Below, piece by piece: positions 9,644 to 19,716 of a stretch of 64,000 bases of DNA. The translations under genes were made by a program, and so were the position numbers. The notes beneath the pieces are model-generated. The model did not search any database. It saw only the letters and a program-made list of their open reading frames with translations, and was not told the origin of the DNA. Numbering within the stretch: the stretch's first letter is position 1; each line of letters starts with the position of its first letter. The stretch is from Enterovibrio sp. JCM 19048 (GTDB lineage: Bacteria; Pseudomonadota; Gammaproteobacteria; Enterobacterales; Vibrionaceae). Location: NCBI GenBank assembly GCA_001310415.1, contig BAXE01000007.1, positions 143,768 to 207,767 of the forward strand. Direction: 5' to 3'.

Positions 9644-11099
9644 TTAGCGGCGCAGCGGAATAATTTTCGTTGCGCCGCTTTTTTTGCCAGCGCAAAGGTC
9701 ATACCGCGGAAGATAAAGAGATGGGAGGGCATCATGGCAAACCAGTAAAGCAAGCCACGAAAGCCGGCAGGATGCCACCAGGCGCGAATGTCTAACTGAC
9801 GCTTGTCGCCAAGGTCTTTGATTGTGAACTCCAGGCGGCCAAGCCCAGGTGCTTTCATGCCAAACAGCAACGACAGGTGGCTATTGGGTTCACATTTGAT
9901 CACTTTCCAGCTATCGATATAGTCGCCGACATTGATCGCGTCAGACGGCGGACGACGCTTTTTCAACGCGTCCCCACCAATGGCTGCATCCATATAGCGC
10001 GCAGCGTCCACAGCGCATCGCCAAAGAAATAACCTTCGTCGCCGCCGACTTTTTGGATGTTGCGCCAGAGATCTTGCGCAGAAGCATCCGTCTCGACGGC
10101 GTACCCAGCCTGTTTGGGGTAGTAGCCATAATCCTTGTGCCACCGGGCAACCGCGTCCGAATCAAAACCCCAGATATCGTTTTTCACCACATCCGACTCT
10201 TCGGATAACGCTGTTTCAACGGCTTGCTCAAATGTCAGGAGTGGCAGGGTGATATGCGCGGCAATGTCGTTACCTTTGGGGTTTAGATTGTGCTTCAGTC
10301 CTTCGATAAGTGCAGCAGCGATAGGCTTCGGCACCGAGGTAACAACGGTCAGCCACATCGCGGATATGCGGGGTGTCAGCAGCGGCATTTTTATGATGGC
10401 AATACGTTTATTGATGATTCGGGCAAATCGGCGCATCTGCTCTTCATAGCTGATCGCCTCTGGGCCTTTGGCATCAAATATTGGCGAACCGGTGACTGAA
10501 AATTCGAGCAGGGCGACCAGGTAGTCAATCATGGTTGTGAGCGCAATAGGGCAAGATTGTGACCTGACCCAAACCGGCGTGGTAATAATGGGCAGGTTGC
10601 AGACGATATCCCGCATCACTTCAAATGCAGCAGACCCGCTACCAATGATAATGCCCGCACGCAGCTCAATAACCTGGATGCCGCTGTCCCGGAGTATGTT
10701 GCCAGTTGCCTTTCGTGCGGCGAGATGGGGGAGAGTGCAGAGTCGGGTAGGGTCGCACCCAGGTAAATGACGCGTTTCACCTGGCTTTGGCTCAGGCACG
10801 TGACATCTGGTGTGCCATATTCAGTTCATACTGATAGAAATCGTTGCCCGCACCCATGCCGTGAACCAGGTAATAGACCACGTCTATGTCTTTAAGGTGG
10901 CCTGAAAGATCGCTTCTTGGGAAAGGTCCAATGGTCTGAGTTCGACATTTGGGTGAGCGTGCCAGCGCAACTGTTGCAAGGTTTCGACCGAGCGGCTGGT
11001 GGCAATGACGGTATGGCCTTCAGAAAGTAAGGCGGGCACCAAATGGCTGCCGACATAACCTGTCGCGCCAATGACCAGAATTTTGCGAGGTTTGTCCAT
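9644..11099 (-). CDS. ybjT: YbjT-like NAD(P)-binding protein with DUF2867 (about five frameshifts)
   Basis: The N-terminal part has the Rossmann motif VIGATGYVGSHL (about residue 10). Successive pieces then match E. coli YbjT: ELRAGIIIGSGSAAFEVMRD, DIWGFDSDAVARWHKDYGYY, YFFGDALWTLRAIW and the C-terminal FGMKAPGLGRLEF and SHLFIFRGM. The frame changes near 10895, 10800, 10730 (a C run), 9970 (a G run) and 9680 (an A7 run). Adding five bases to a stop at 9644 gives 487 codons, against 476 residues in E. coli. The exact end depends on the A7 run and is uncertain. AGAGGA precedes the ATG. The function is unknown; an SDR-like role is inferred. Confidence 0.85.
9646..9685 (+). terminator. Terminator after the DUF2913 gene
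   Basis: The stem agcggcgca-N16-tgcgccgct is followed by a T7 run. The probable stop codon of the convergent ybjT lies at its left edge. Confidence 0.85.
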
Positions 11100-11285
11100 A
11101 TTTCCTCTGGTGAATGCGTCGGTGCGGTAACTGACCTTAATGTCAGCATTATGCGTAATTAAAGGTCTGGAAGGGGTAACCCGTTGGAAAATTGTGAGCA
11201 GCCTCTGTGGGATTCGGCTTATTGAGCCTAATGTTATTAAATTGTCAGTGTCGGTCAGAATGTGCTGTTCATTCAAAGACCTTTC

Positions 11286-11291
11286 TTGACA
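11286..11291 (+). promoter_or_regulatory. Candidate -35 upstream of the ABC exporter operon
   Basis: A perfect TTGACA lies about 85 bp before the ATPase start in the gap divergent from ybjT. No good -10 follows at 17 bp, so this is weak. Confidence 0.25.
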
Positions 11292-11374
11292 GCTTAGATT
11301 GATGTAAATTGCTTGACCTGTAGGAAACGGACGTCGGTCACGTTTTGTTCAGTGAGGCGTATCAAGGGGAAGTG

Positions 11375-12022
11375 ATGTTAGAGTTGGTGGGACTTTGCAA
11401 AGGGTATCAGGACGGTGGAGAATTCCATCCAGTATTGCAAGGTGCAGAACTCTCTTTAGCCAGACACGAACAGATCGCCCTCATGGGGGAAAGTGGCTCC
11501 GGCAAGAGTACCATCCTCAATTTGGTTGGTGGTCTCGATCAACCGGATTCCGGCGAGATACTGGTCGATGGCACCTCGATTACCGCGCTTTCTGAACGGG
11601 AAAGAACTCGTTTTCGCCGTCTGAATATCGGAATGGTATTCCAGCAATTCAACCTTCTTCCTACACTGACGATTGCCGACAATATCCGCTTCTGCCGCCA
11701 GTTAAAAGGCCTGTACGATGATGACAGTCTTTGGCGGCAAATCATTTCTGCGCTTGATTTAATGCCACTTCTGGGGCGTTACCCTGAAGAAGTTTCCGGC
11801 GGCCAACAGCAGCGCGCTGCAATTGCTCGCGCCCTTTATATGGAACCGAAAATCCTGTTGGCTGATGAGCCTACCGGTAGCCTCGATGAGCGCAATGCCG
11901 ATGCGGTGATGCGCTTACTGACAACCCTCACCGGAACACTGGACTGTGCGCTCCTGCTGGTGACGCACAGCGAAAAAGTGGCTGATTACCTGGGAAACCG
12001 TGTGACGCTGCAAGGGGGCGTT
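11375..12022 (+). CDS. ABC transporter ATPase, AttE/LolD-type
   Basis: The ATPase energises the neighbouring FtsX/MacB-type permease. Motifs: Walker A GESGSGKST (about residue 44), Q-loop MVFQQFNLLP, signature VSGGQQQRAAIARAL, Walker B ILLADEPTGSLD and the H-loop THS. The ATG at 11375 has GGGGAAG in front. As the sequence stands, the frame runs straight on into the permease with no stop. Adding one G to the G5 run at 12014-12018 would end the ATPase a few codons later. A true fusion is possible but less likely; related systems encode the two parts separately. I place the boundary at the TTG at 12023. Confidence 0.85.
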
Positions 12023-14483
12023 TTGAATGTACGTACCGTCGCTAAAGCGCTTTTCGGTCACTACCGGCGCCATCCGTTTCAGGTACTTCTGGTCTGGCTG
12101 GGTCTGACGCTTGGCGTCGCGCTGCTTGTCGGCGTTATGTCTATTAACCAACATGCACAAACCAGCTACCAAAAGGGCGCAAGCCTGTTTTCTAACCCTT
12201 TTCCCTTTGTATTGAATCACCGCGAGCGTGGAAAACGGATCAGTGAAGATTTGTATGTGTCTATGCGACGGGAGGGCTACAGCCAGTGTGTGCCGGTCGA
12301 TATTTACCGGACAGAGACTAAAGACGGCAAAGACATCCAAATGATGGGTGTTGATATGGTGGCGATGTTTGCTTTCAATGCCGCAAACCCCAAACTGGAA
12401 GCTGCCCACAAACCTTTGTCTGAAGGGTTTGGTACCCAATGGGTGAGTATGGAACTTGCCCGGCATTTTGGCTGGAAAGATGGCCAGAAAGTGTTGCTGA
12501 AGAATGGCAAGGAAATTGGTCCTATCCGCTTGATGGAAGGCGGACAGATAGGCGCGGGCACCCGCTTGTTTGGCGACATCTCCGAGATAAGGGCGATCTC
12601 TGATCATCAGGCTTCAAGATGGTCTATTGCGGCGATATGTCCAGAGCCGAACGTGATGCACTGCGTGAATTCCTGCCAAACACAATCACACTGTCGCGGA
12701 CAGAAACCGCGCAACTGGGTCCGTTGACCCGCGCTTTTCACCTTAATCTCTTTGCGATGGGGTTGCTCGCCTTTGTTGTTGGCCTGTTTATTTTTTACCA
12801 GGCAATTTCCCTTTCTATGACGCAGCGCCAACCCCTGGTTGGCTTGATGCGTGAGCTTGGGGTGGGGCGCAAAACCCTGGCCTGGGTAGTCAGTGGCGAA
12901 ATGCTGATATGGCTGATGCTGGGGCTTGTCAGCGGAAATATTGCCGGTTTGATACTGGCACAAAAACTCCTGCCTACGGTAGCGACAACGCTGAGCGACC
13001 TATACGGTGCCAATGTTGACCTTACCCTGCATTGGCAATGGGAATGGGGGCTATACAGCTTTGCGCTCGGTGTATGTGGTTTTGCGCTGGCTTCGGGTTG
13101 GCCGCTATATCGCTTGTTAACAACCCAGCCTGCTCATCTGTCCAAGCGCATGTCACTTGTGCGTTTCTCTGGGCGTGAATTCAGCTGGCAGGCGGTTGTC
13201 GCTACTTTGCTGATTGTCATCGCGCTGATGGTCTACAGCGCACCACAGAGCCAGGCGCAGGGCTTTACGCTGATTGCACTGATATTGATCAGTGGTGGAT
13301 TACTGATGCCATTTCTCATGTGGCGGTCTTTCCAGTTTCTGGCGGACAAAATCCGCATCGCGAGACTGCGCTGGTTTTTGTCCGATGCCTCTGCAAGCCT
13401 GACATACCGTGGCATTGCCGCCATGGCGTTTATGATGGCGATTGCGACCAACATTGGCATGGAGACCATGGTTGGCAGTTTCAGGAGCACAACAGAAGGT
13501 TGGCTGCAGCAGCGCCTTGCGGCAGACATTTACCTGCGTCCGGATAAAGCGATCGTTCAGGATTTGGTGAAATGGCTTGATGACCAGGAAGAAGTGGAGC
13601 AGAGCCTAATCCAGTGGCGTCATGAGCTTGAAACCGCGCAGGGCGTGGTAGAAGTGCGCAGTATTGGTACCACGAAAGAAGAGCGTGAAGCGCTCGCAAT
13701 TAAAGTGGCAGCACCGGATTACTGGAGCAAATTCCACCAGAATAAAATGCTGATGATCAGTGAATCACTGGCGCTGAAATTTGATGTTCATCCCGGCGAG
13801 GAAATCACGCTTCCTGAACCGTTTGGTGATGGCTGGCTGGTGGCGGGTACCTATTTTGATTACGGCAATCCGTACAGCCAGATCATCATGTCGAACCGCT
13901 CGCCCCTTGTCGATTGGTTAAAAGACAATGGTCGGGTGGGTGTCGCTGCTTTGCTGAAAGAGGGGGCAGACGAAACAGCACTGGTGGAAGCTTTGCGTAG
14001 CCAGTTCAATATGCAGGAAACGCAAATCAGCAACCAGCGAGACATTCTCAGCATGGCGATGCGGATCTTCGACCGCACCTTCCTGGTAACAGATACCCTT
14101 TGTACTCTGACGCTGATCATCGCCATTTGTGGCCTGTTTTTCTCCACGCTGGCCACGGAGCTTTCGCGCCAACGCCAATATGCACTGCTGCGTTACATGG
14201 GCATTTCCGGACGTGAATTGGCGTTTCTGGGGGGCGGCCAGCTAATGCTGATAGGTCTGTTCTCAGCACTGTTTGCGTTACCGCTTGGCCTTTTGATTGC
14301 AGAAGTTCTGATTAACATCGTACTCAAGCACTCCTTTGGTTGGACAATGTCTGTTTCCTACTTCCCATTTAGTTACGTTGTCACATTGGGTGGTGCATTG
14401 CTGACACTACTAATTGCAGGATGTTGGCCTGTCTGGCGACTCATCAGCGTGCAGCAGTCTTGTCATTCAGGGAGGCGCAATAG
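12023..14483 (+). CDS. ABC transporter permease, AttF/AttG-like (two frameshifts)
   Basis: This large permease has two FtsX-type halves. Membrane segments are visible near the N-terminus (VLLVWLGLTLGVALLVGVM), in the middle (LLAFVVGLFIFYQAI, LIWLMLGLVSGNIAGLIL, VVATLLIVIALMVY) and at the C-terminus (LTLIIAICGLFFSTL, GLFSALFALPLGLLIA, GGALLTLLIAGCWPVW). A long periplasmic domain sits in each half. The frame changes near 12605 and 14450. After the second, the protein ends SFREAQ and stops at 14481-14483; two added bases give 821 codons. The stop overlaps the GTG of the next gene, which indicates translational coupling. Substrate unknown; lipid or lipoprotein-like cargo is inferred from the family. 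Confidence 0.85.
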
Positions 14484-15600
14484 TGAGAGTCGAAGAAAAA
14501 GCGCAATCCTTTATGCTCAAGGTGATTGGTTGGAGTCTGGCGCTGCTGCTTTCGTTGCTTGCCCTGTTTGGCTCTGTACTCATGCATGGCGGTAAGCCGG
14601 ATCGAAAAGTGGCAAGTTTGTTGTTTACGAAAGACAATGCCGGTTTTGCTGAGGTGACCCCAGGAAGACCTTTCTCCTTCCCAGACGACTATGCGACCCA
14701 TGAAGACTTCCGTCAGGAGTGGTGGTACATCACTGCCAACCTTCAGGACAGGCATGGACAGCGCTTTGGTGTTCAGTGGACATTGTTCCGCTCAGCGCTG
14801 GATGCCGATGGTGGTGAAGGTTGGGAAAACAGCCATGTCTACATGGCCCATGCCGTGGTCACCACCGCGAATGGTGTATACGCAGCAGAGCGTTTTTCGC
14901 GCGGTGGGATTGGACAGGCGGGTGTCAGGAAAGCGCCGTTCAATGTGTGGCTGGATAACTGGCAATGGAAATCGCGCAATGCTTCCCCATTTCCCGCAAT
15001 ACTTAGCGCGGCGGATGATGACTTTGGTTTTTCCCTGCATATGGACAAAGTACAGCCTGAAGTGCTGCAAGGGGACAATGGGTTCAGCAAAAAGCACGCA
15101 ACAGATAACGTCGCCTCTTACTATTTCAGTGTCCCGGCCATTGAAATGTCCGGTGTGATTGAACTGGAAGGTGAGCGAATCGAAGTGTCTGGACTTGGCT
15201 GGATGGACAGGGAGTGGAGCACTGCTTCGCTGGGAGCGCATCAACACGGCTGGGACTGGTTTTCAGTTCATCTTGACGATGGCCGGGCATTGATGGTTGT
15301 TCAGGTAAGAAGTGATGACGGACTGTTCCGATTTGGATCCTTGACGTCCCCGGATGGCACCAGCAAAACGCTGAGCACCGGAGAAATCACAATGATGCCT
15401 ACCTCATTTGCCAAGATGAAAAATGGCAGGCACCTGCCCACAGAGTGGGAGATTTCTGTACCGAAGGCGGGTATCAAACTTCACAGCCAGCCACTGCATG
15501 AACAGAATTGGCTCGATTTTACATTCCCTTACTGGAAGGGCCGATTCAACTGAGCGGCTCCAATAATGGGGTTGGCTTTATGGAAGCGACCGGTTACTAG
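14483..15600 (+). CDS. AttH-like lipocalin/hydratase-type protein (one frameshift)
   Basis: The N-terminus has one membrane or signal-anchor segment (WSLALLLSLLALFGSVLM). A two-part lipocalin-like domain follows, with the AttH/CrtC marks FRQEWWYITANL, WNSHVYMAHA-like GWENSHVYMAHAV and GLGWMDREWST. The frame changes at 15536 (ggg read as gg); restored, the protein ends with SGSNNGVGFMEATGY and stops at 15600, 373 codons in all. The GTG start overlaps the permease stop and is preceded by AGGGAGG. It is the periplasmic partner of the ABC exporter in AttEFGH-type operons; the substrate is unknown. Confidence 0.85.
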
Positions 15601-15721
15601 GGCTATCGTAACAACGCCTATTTATGCCGGACTGACAATGCCGCATACCGGTGTCTATGCTAAGGTGTTGATAGTATCGCAGTAATCGTGCAACAAAGAG
15701 ATCGGGAAGAGGAAGGGAAAC

Positions 15722-16042
15722 ATGATTAAGCCAATCCTTGGTATGGCAACAGCACTACTTCTCACGGCATGCTCATCGGGCACAGATCCTTACGATGAGC
15801 GGGTTGACGCAGCGATCAAGCTTTGTCACAGCGATAGTGCGAAAGCATTTTCGCAATCAGATGCACTGCGTGTGATGTGTCATAACGGCAGTTCGTATGT
15901 TATCCGGGGTGACATTACTATCGATGACATTGTCGAAATGGACAGGGTCTATTGTTCGAGTTCGGGCGTCCGGGATTTTGTCTCCAGTGATGATGGCGAC
16001 GTCCGACTTTCGTGCAATGATGGTTCAAATTACGTTTTATAA
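15722..16042 (+). CDS. Small lipoprotein with two Cys-pair modules
   Basis: A signal peptide with lipobox LLTAC (Cys17) predicts a lipoprotein of 106 residues. The mature part holds two copies of one module: LC-x17-CHNGSSYVI and YC-x19-CNDGSNYVL. Each is a cysteine pair followed by an (N/D)GSxY motif, probably a disulphide-closed unit in the periplasm. The next gene has a third copy, so the two are probably paralogues. A good ribosome site (GAGGAAGGG) precedes the ATG. I do not recognise a named family. Confidence 0.7.
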   Translation: MIKPILGMATALLLTACSSGTDPYDERVDAAIKLCHSDSAKAFSQSDALRVMCHNGSSYVIRGDITIDDIVEMDRVYCSSSGVRDFVSSDDGDVRLSCNDGSNYVL

Positions 16043-16056
16043 AGGCAGCGAGAATA

Positions 16057-16293
16057 ATGAAAAGAGTATTGTTACTGGCAGGGTTAACGCTGGTTTTAGG
16101 TGGGTGTTCTTCAATCGAAACAGCAGAGTCCATGCCGAATCCTGATCAGCGCGTGGTGGATAGCCGACTGAATATTTCCAGCGATTTGAACGCGACATAC
16201 TGTGAAGGTGCGGGTTTTGAGAAGTTCATGGAACGTGAAAAGTACTACACCTTTACCTGCAAAGACGGTTCGTTCTTCAATATCGCAAAATAA
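16057..16293 (+). CDS. Small lipoprotein with one Cys-pair module
   Basis: This 78-residue protein starts MKRVLLLAGLTLVLGGCSS, a short signal peptide with lipobox LGGC. After a polar linker it ends in one module, YC-x18-CKDGSFFNI, matching both repeats of the upstream lipoprotein. It starts 14 bases after the upstream stop, so the two form an operon, and a strong terminator follows. The function is unknown. Confidence 0.7.
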   Translation: MKRVLLLAGLTLVLGGCSSIETAESMPNPDQRVVDSRLNISSDLNATYCEGAGFEKFMEREKYYTFTCKDGSFFNIAK

Positions 16294-16312
16294 CGGTTTC
16301 CATAACCAATGA

Positions 16313-16340
16313 GAAAGGAGGTCAAACGACCTCCTTTCTG
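16313..16340. terminator. Terminator between the lipoproteins and cra
   Basis: The perfect 11-bp stem gaaaggaggtc-N4-gacctcctttc is followed by tgtttt on the plus strand. It can serve the lipoprotein pair and may also stop cra. Confidence 0.75.
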
Positions 16341-16342
16341 TT

Positions 16343-17322
16343 TTATTCGCGCCAGACAGGTCTGCGCGGGACAACCTCCACGCCACTTTGGTAACGGCCT
16401 GAGATAGCATTCAGGGTCAGTTCCAGCGCATGTTCACTGATCAGTTCAAACTGCTGGGGCAATGATTGTACTTTCAGCGGGATAAAGTCGAGCATGCGGT
16501 TGTCGCCAAAGGTAGCAAATTGGGTTTTCTTCCCGATGTTGGGTTCCACCAAAATCGCATCCAGTACGCCTTCAAACAGGGCATAAGAGGTTGTCAGGAT
16601 CGCATCTGGCAGCTTTCCATTCTTGTACCACTCCAGGATAAGGCGTTTGCCTTCCTCTTGTTCAAAATGCTCACCATACGCTAGTTGTGTCTCGATACCG
16701 GCCTTATTGGCGGCAGTGATAAAACCTTGTTCCCGTTCACGTGAAATTCCCAGGTTAGGCATAGCGCCAATCAAACCGATGGACTGAATACCTGGGTTGA
16801 TCAGTTTTTCTGTCAGAGAGAATGCCCCTTCCAGATCTTCACTGATGACGCAGGCAAACAGTTCATCGTCCAGCACACGGTCAATTGCGATAACTGGCGT
16901 ACCGGATTGTTGGATCGCAGGATAAAAATCATTATCAGCGGGGAGGGCAGAAGCACGATAAGCGCGTCGATTTTTCGGCTGACCAACGTACTTACCACCT
17001 GCTTTTCAGTATCGGGATTGTCGTCAGAGCAACTGATGATCACCTGATAACCTGCCTGACGCGCATCCCGCTCCAGCAGTTTGGCAATTTTGGCATAACT
17101 GGTGTTTTCGAGGTCAGGAATTATCAAGCCGAAAGAGCGGCTTGTGCCTGCCCGAAGCGCACTGGCAGCGTGATCAGGGCGATAGTTATATTTCTCAACA
17201 ACGGCCATGACTTTCTGCTGCGTGCGTTCGCTGATGCGGTATTTGCTTGATTTACCGTTAATTACATAACTGGCTGTTGTTCGGGAAACGCCAGCTATGC
17301 GTGCGATTTCGTCCAGTTTCAT
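16343..17322 (-). CDS. cra: Catabolite repressor/activator Cra (FruR) (one frameshift)
   Basis: This LacI-family regulator responds to fructose 1-phosphate and controls the divergent fru operon. The N-terminal helix-turn-helix [20 protein letters not shown] is almost identical to E. coli Cra and is followed by the hinge region [20 protein letters not shown]. The C-terminal sugar-binding domain includes [14 protein letters not shown] and [12 protein letters not shown]. The frame changes near 16950 (gg read as g); adding one base gives 327 codons. The ATG at 17322 matches the family start better than the ATG at 17334. Three Cra-type operators lie in the divergent gap, one in its own promoter. 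Confidence 0.93.
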
Positions 17323-17389
17323 CCTTGTTCCCATCCTCGATGTGTGCGCATGATCAAATTATTCGCAAAGGATCATCTTGATTCTTTGC

Positions 17390-17395
17390 ATTATA
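17390..17395 (-). promoter_or_regulatory. Candidate cra -10 element
   Basis: On the minus strand a perfect TATAAT lies about 70 bp before the cra start. Operator O1 sits in the spacer just upstream of it, so Cra binding should repress its own promoter. The -35 is weak. Confidence 0.45.
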
Positions 17396-17396
17396 A

Positions 17397-17412
17397 GCTG
17401 AAACGATTCAGT
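17397..17412. promoter_or_regulatory. Cra operator O1
   Basis: GCTGAAACGATTCAGT contains the full Cra consensus TGAAACGWTTCA (reads TGAAACGATTCA). It overlaps the likely cra promoter spacer. Confidence 0.85.
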
Positions 17413-17418
17413 CTTAAA

Positions 17419-17434
17419 GCTGAAAGGTTTCAGC
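17419..17434. promoter_or_regulatory. Cra operator O2
   Basis: GCTGAAAGGTTTCAGC is a symmetrical Cra-type site with one change from consensus. Its centre is 22 bp from O1, close to two helical turns. Confidence 0.75.
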
Positions 17435-17476
17435 AAAATTTAAAAGTGAGCGTGAAACCTAATTTTTGCGCTGAAT

Positions 17477-17492
17477 GCTGAAACGATTCAGT
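17477..17492. promoter_or_regulatory. Cra operator O3
   Basis: GCTGAAACGATTCAGT is identical to O1 and lies 80 bp from it, on the fruB side. It is placed to control the fruBKA promoter. Three FruR sites are known at the V. cholerae fru operon. Confidence 0.85.
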
Positions 17493-17635
17493 TAATTCAG
17501 CAAAGCCTTCAGCAATCGTTTACGACGCGAAAGGCAAGGTTTAAAAGCACCAACCTGTATCCATTCCTCAGCTCGGAATGTGTTGGCACATAGAAGACGG
17601 TGACTGGGATTCACCAGACGGTAGAGGCAATCAAT

Positions 17636-18750
17636 ATGTTGGAACTAAATCAACGCGACATTCAACTCGGTAAGAAAGCGGGCACGAAAGAAGATGCCAT
17701 CGAAAATATCGCTTTGGATCTGGTCACCAAGGGTTTGGTGGAAGTGGGATACGGCAAAGGCATGCTGGAGCGCGAAGCGCAAAATGCTACGTGCTAGGTA
17801 ACGGCATTGCGATTCCTCACGGCACGACCGACACGCGCGGTCTGGTAAAAGAAACCGGCGTACAAATCCACCACTTCGCAGAAGGCGTGGACTGGGGTGA
17901 CGGTAACACCGTTTATCTTGCAATCGGTATCGCAGCGAAATCTGATGAGCACCTGGGTATTTTGAAGCAACTGACCCACGTTTTGTCTGCTGATGGCGTG
18001 GAAGAAGCGCTGAAGAATGCGAAGTCACAAGACGATGTGTTGGCAGTGTTGCGTGGCGATAACCAAAAAGGCCTTTTGTTTGATGCCTCTGTGATCACGC
18101 TGGATTTCCCGGCGACCGACCTGGTTTCCATGGCGGCGGTTTGCGCAGGCAAACTGAATAATGCGGGCGCTGTAGGTCAGGGCTATGTGTCTGAATTGGT
18201 CTCCCAGCAACCTATGCACGTTGGTCAGGGTTTGTGGCTGGTTTCATCTGCAGCAGAGGTGAAGCAAACCGCACTGTCATTCATTACTGCGCAAACCCCG
18301 TTTATGGACGGTGACCAGCAAGTGAAAGGTCTGCTGGCAGTTGCGGCCACCGGTTCAGAATATGTGGAAGTACTGAACAACCTGAGCGGCTTACTGTTCG
18401 CCAACAAAGCGTCTGAAATCTTCGCTGACAACGCTGACGCTGTGATTAAAGCGCTGATGGAAGCACGTCAGGAAGGCCTTTCTAAAGTATTCAAGATTAA
18501 AAATGCGCACGGACTGCATGCCCGTCCGGGTGCGATGCTGGTGAGTGTTGCCAAGAAGTTTGATGCGCAGATTTGGGTCGCAAACCTCAATGGCGAAGGT
18601 AAGCAGGTAAATGCCAAGAGTCTGATGAAAGTGATCGCCCTTGGTGTGAAGCAAGGCCATGAGCTTGAGTTTACCGCGGACGGTGCCGACGCCGACAAAG
18701 CCATTGAAGCGATTGGCGAGGCCATTGCAAGCGGTCTGGGTGAGGGCTAA
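17636..18750 (+). CDS. fruB: PTS fructose EIIA-HPr fusion protein (one frameshift)
   Basis: FruB passes phosphate from enzyme I to FruA during fructose uptake. The N-terminal EIIA domain carries its phospho-histidine in GIAIPHGTTDTR. The C-terminal HPr-like (FPr) domain carries its own in NAHGLHARPGAML (about residue 295) and ends GLGEG like E. coli FruB. The frame changes near 17789, after QNAT; adding one base gives 372 codons. The ATG at 17636 matches the family start (MLELNQRDIQLGKKAG). It is the first gene of fruBKA, three bases before fruK. Confidence 0.93.
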
Positions 18751-18753
18751 GCC

Positions 18754-19712
18754 ATGACAGCCAAACGAATTGTCACTGTTACCTTGAACCCCGCGCTGGA
18801 CATGACTGGCGCGATGGGAGAGTTAAAGCCCGGTGCGGTGAACCTTATCCAACGTTCAAACCTAAACCCAGGCGGTAAAGGTGTGAATGTGGCCAAGGTG
18901 CTGGCGGAGTTGGGCGCAGAGGTTTCGGTAACCGGATTTTTGGGTGATGACAACCAAGACCCATTTGCTCATCTGTTCGAACAAAAAGGCATCGAAGACC
19001 GTTTCGTTCGTGTTCACGGCGCCTCCCGAATTAACGTAAAACTGGTGGAAGAAACCGGTCGCGTCACTGATTTGAACTTCCCAGGTGTGGAAGTGAGCGA
19101 GCAGAACATTGCGGCGTTGGAAGAAACGCTGCTGTCATTGGCTGAAAACCACGACCTGTTTGTGATTGCCGGCAGCCTGCCAGGCGGCCTGTCACCAGCG
19201 CGTTTAGCGACTGGATCGCCATGCTCCGCGAAAAAGGTAAGAAAGTCTTTTTCGACAGCAGCAATGCAGCACTCAAAGCAGGTCTTAAAGCTTGTCCTTC
19301 ACTGGTGAAGCCAAATGATGAAGAGCTTTCCCATTGGGCAGAACGTCACCTGACGACCAAAGAAGAATTGCTGCAAGCTGGACGTGAATTGCAGGCAACC
19401 GGTATCGAAAACATCGTTATTTCCCGTGGTGCAGAAGGTGTGCTGTGGTTAAAAGACGGCGTGTGGATGGCAAGTCAGCCACCGAGGATGAAGGTTGTCA
19501 GCACTGTCGGTGCGGGAGATACCCTGGTCGCCGGTATGTGTTGGGCAGAAGTCAATGAATGGGACAGGGAAACGTCACTGAGCTTTGCGACAGCATTGTC
19601 AGCACTGGCGGTAACACAGGTAAACGTAGGCGTTGATGATATTGCTCAGGTAGAAGCACTTCAGCGCGAGATCAGCGTGAAACAAATTAACGATAACGAA
19701 GGAACAGGGTAG
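18754..19712 (+). CDS. fruK: 1-phosphofructokinase (one frameshift)
   Basis: FruK phosphorylates fructose 1-phosphate to the 1,6-bisphosphate and so removes the inducer of Cra. PfkB-family marks are NPALDMT near the start, NPGGKGVNVAKVLAELG (about residue 37), AGSLPGG and the catalytic STVGAGDTLVAGM near residue 250. The frame changes near 19205; adding one base gives 320 codons. It sits three bases after fruB and four before fruA. Confidence 0.93.
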
Positions 19713-19716
19713 AGAG

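Noticed and set aside
9481..10143. A separate 220-residue protein on the minus strand after ybjT
   Set aside because: It is the C-terminal DUF2867 part of ybjT joined to out-of-frame sequence antisense to the DUF2913 gene.
17350..17376. Inverted repeat ATGATC...GATCAT near cra as a CRP or other site
   Set aside because: The arms are short and do not match TGTGA-N6-TCACA; chance cannot be excluded.
17600..17797. A separate 65-residue protein before fruB
   Set aside because: It is the N-terminal part of FruB before a lost base; the IIA sequence continues in the next frame.
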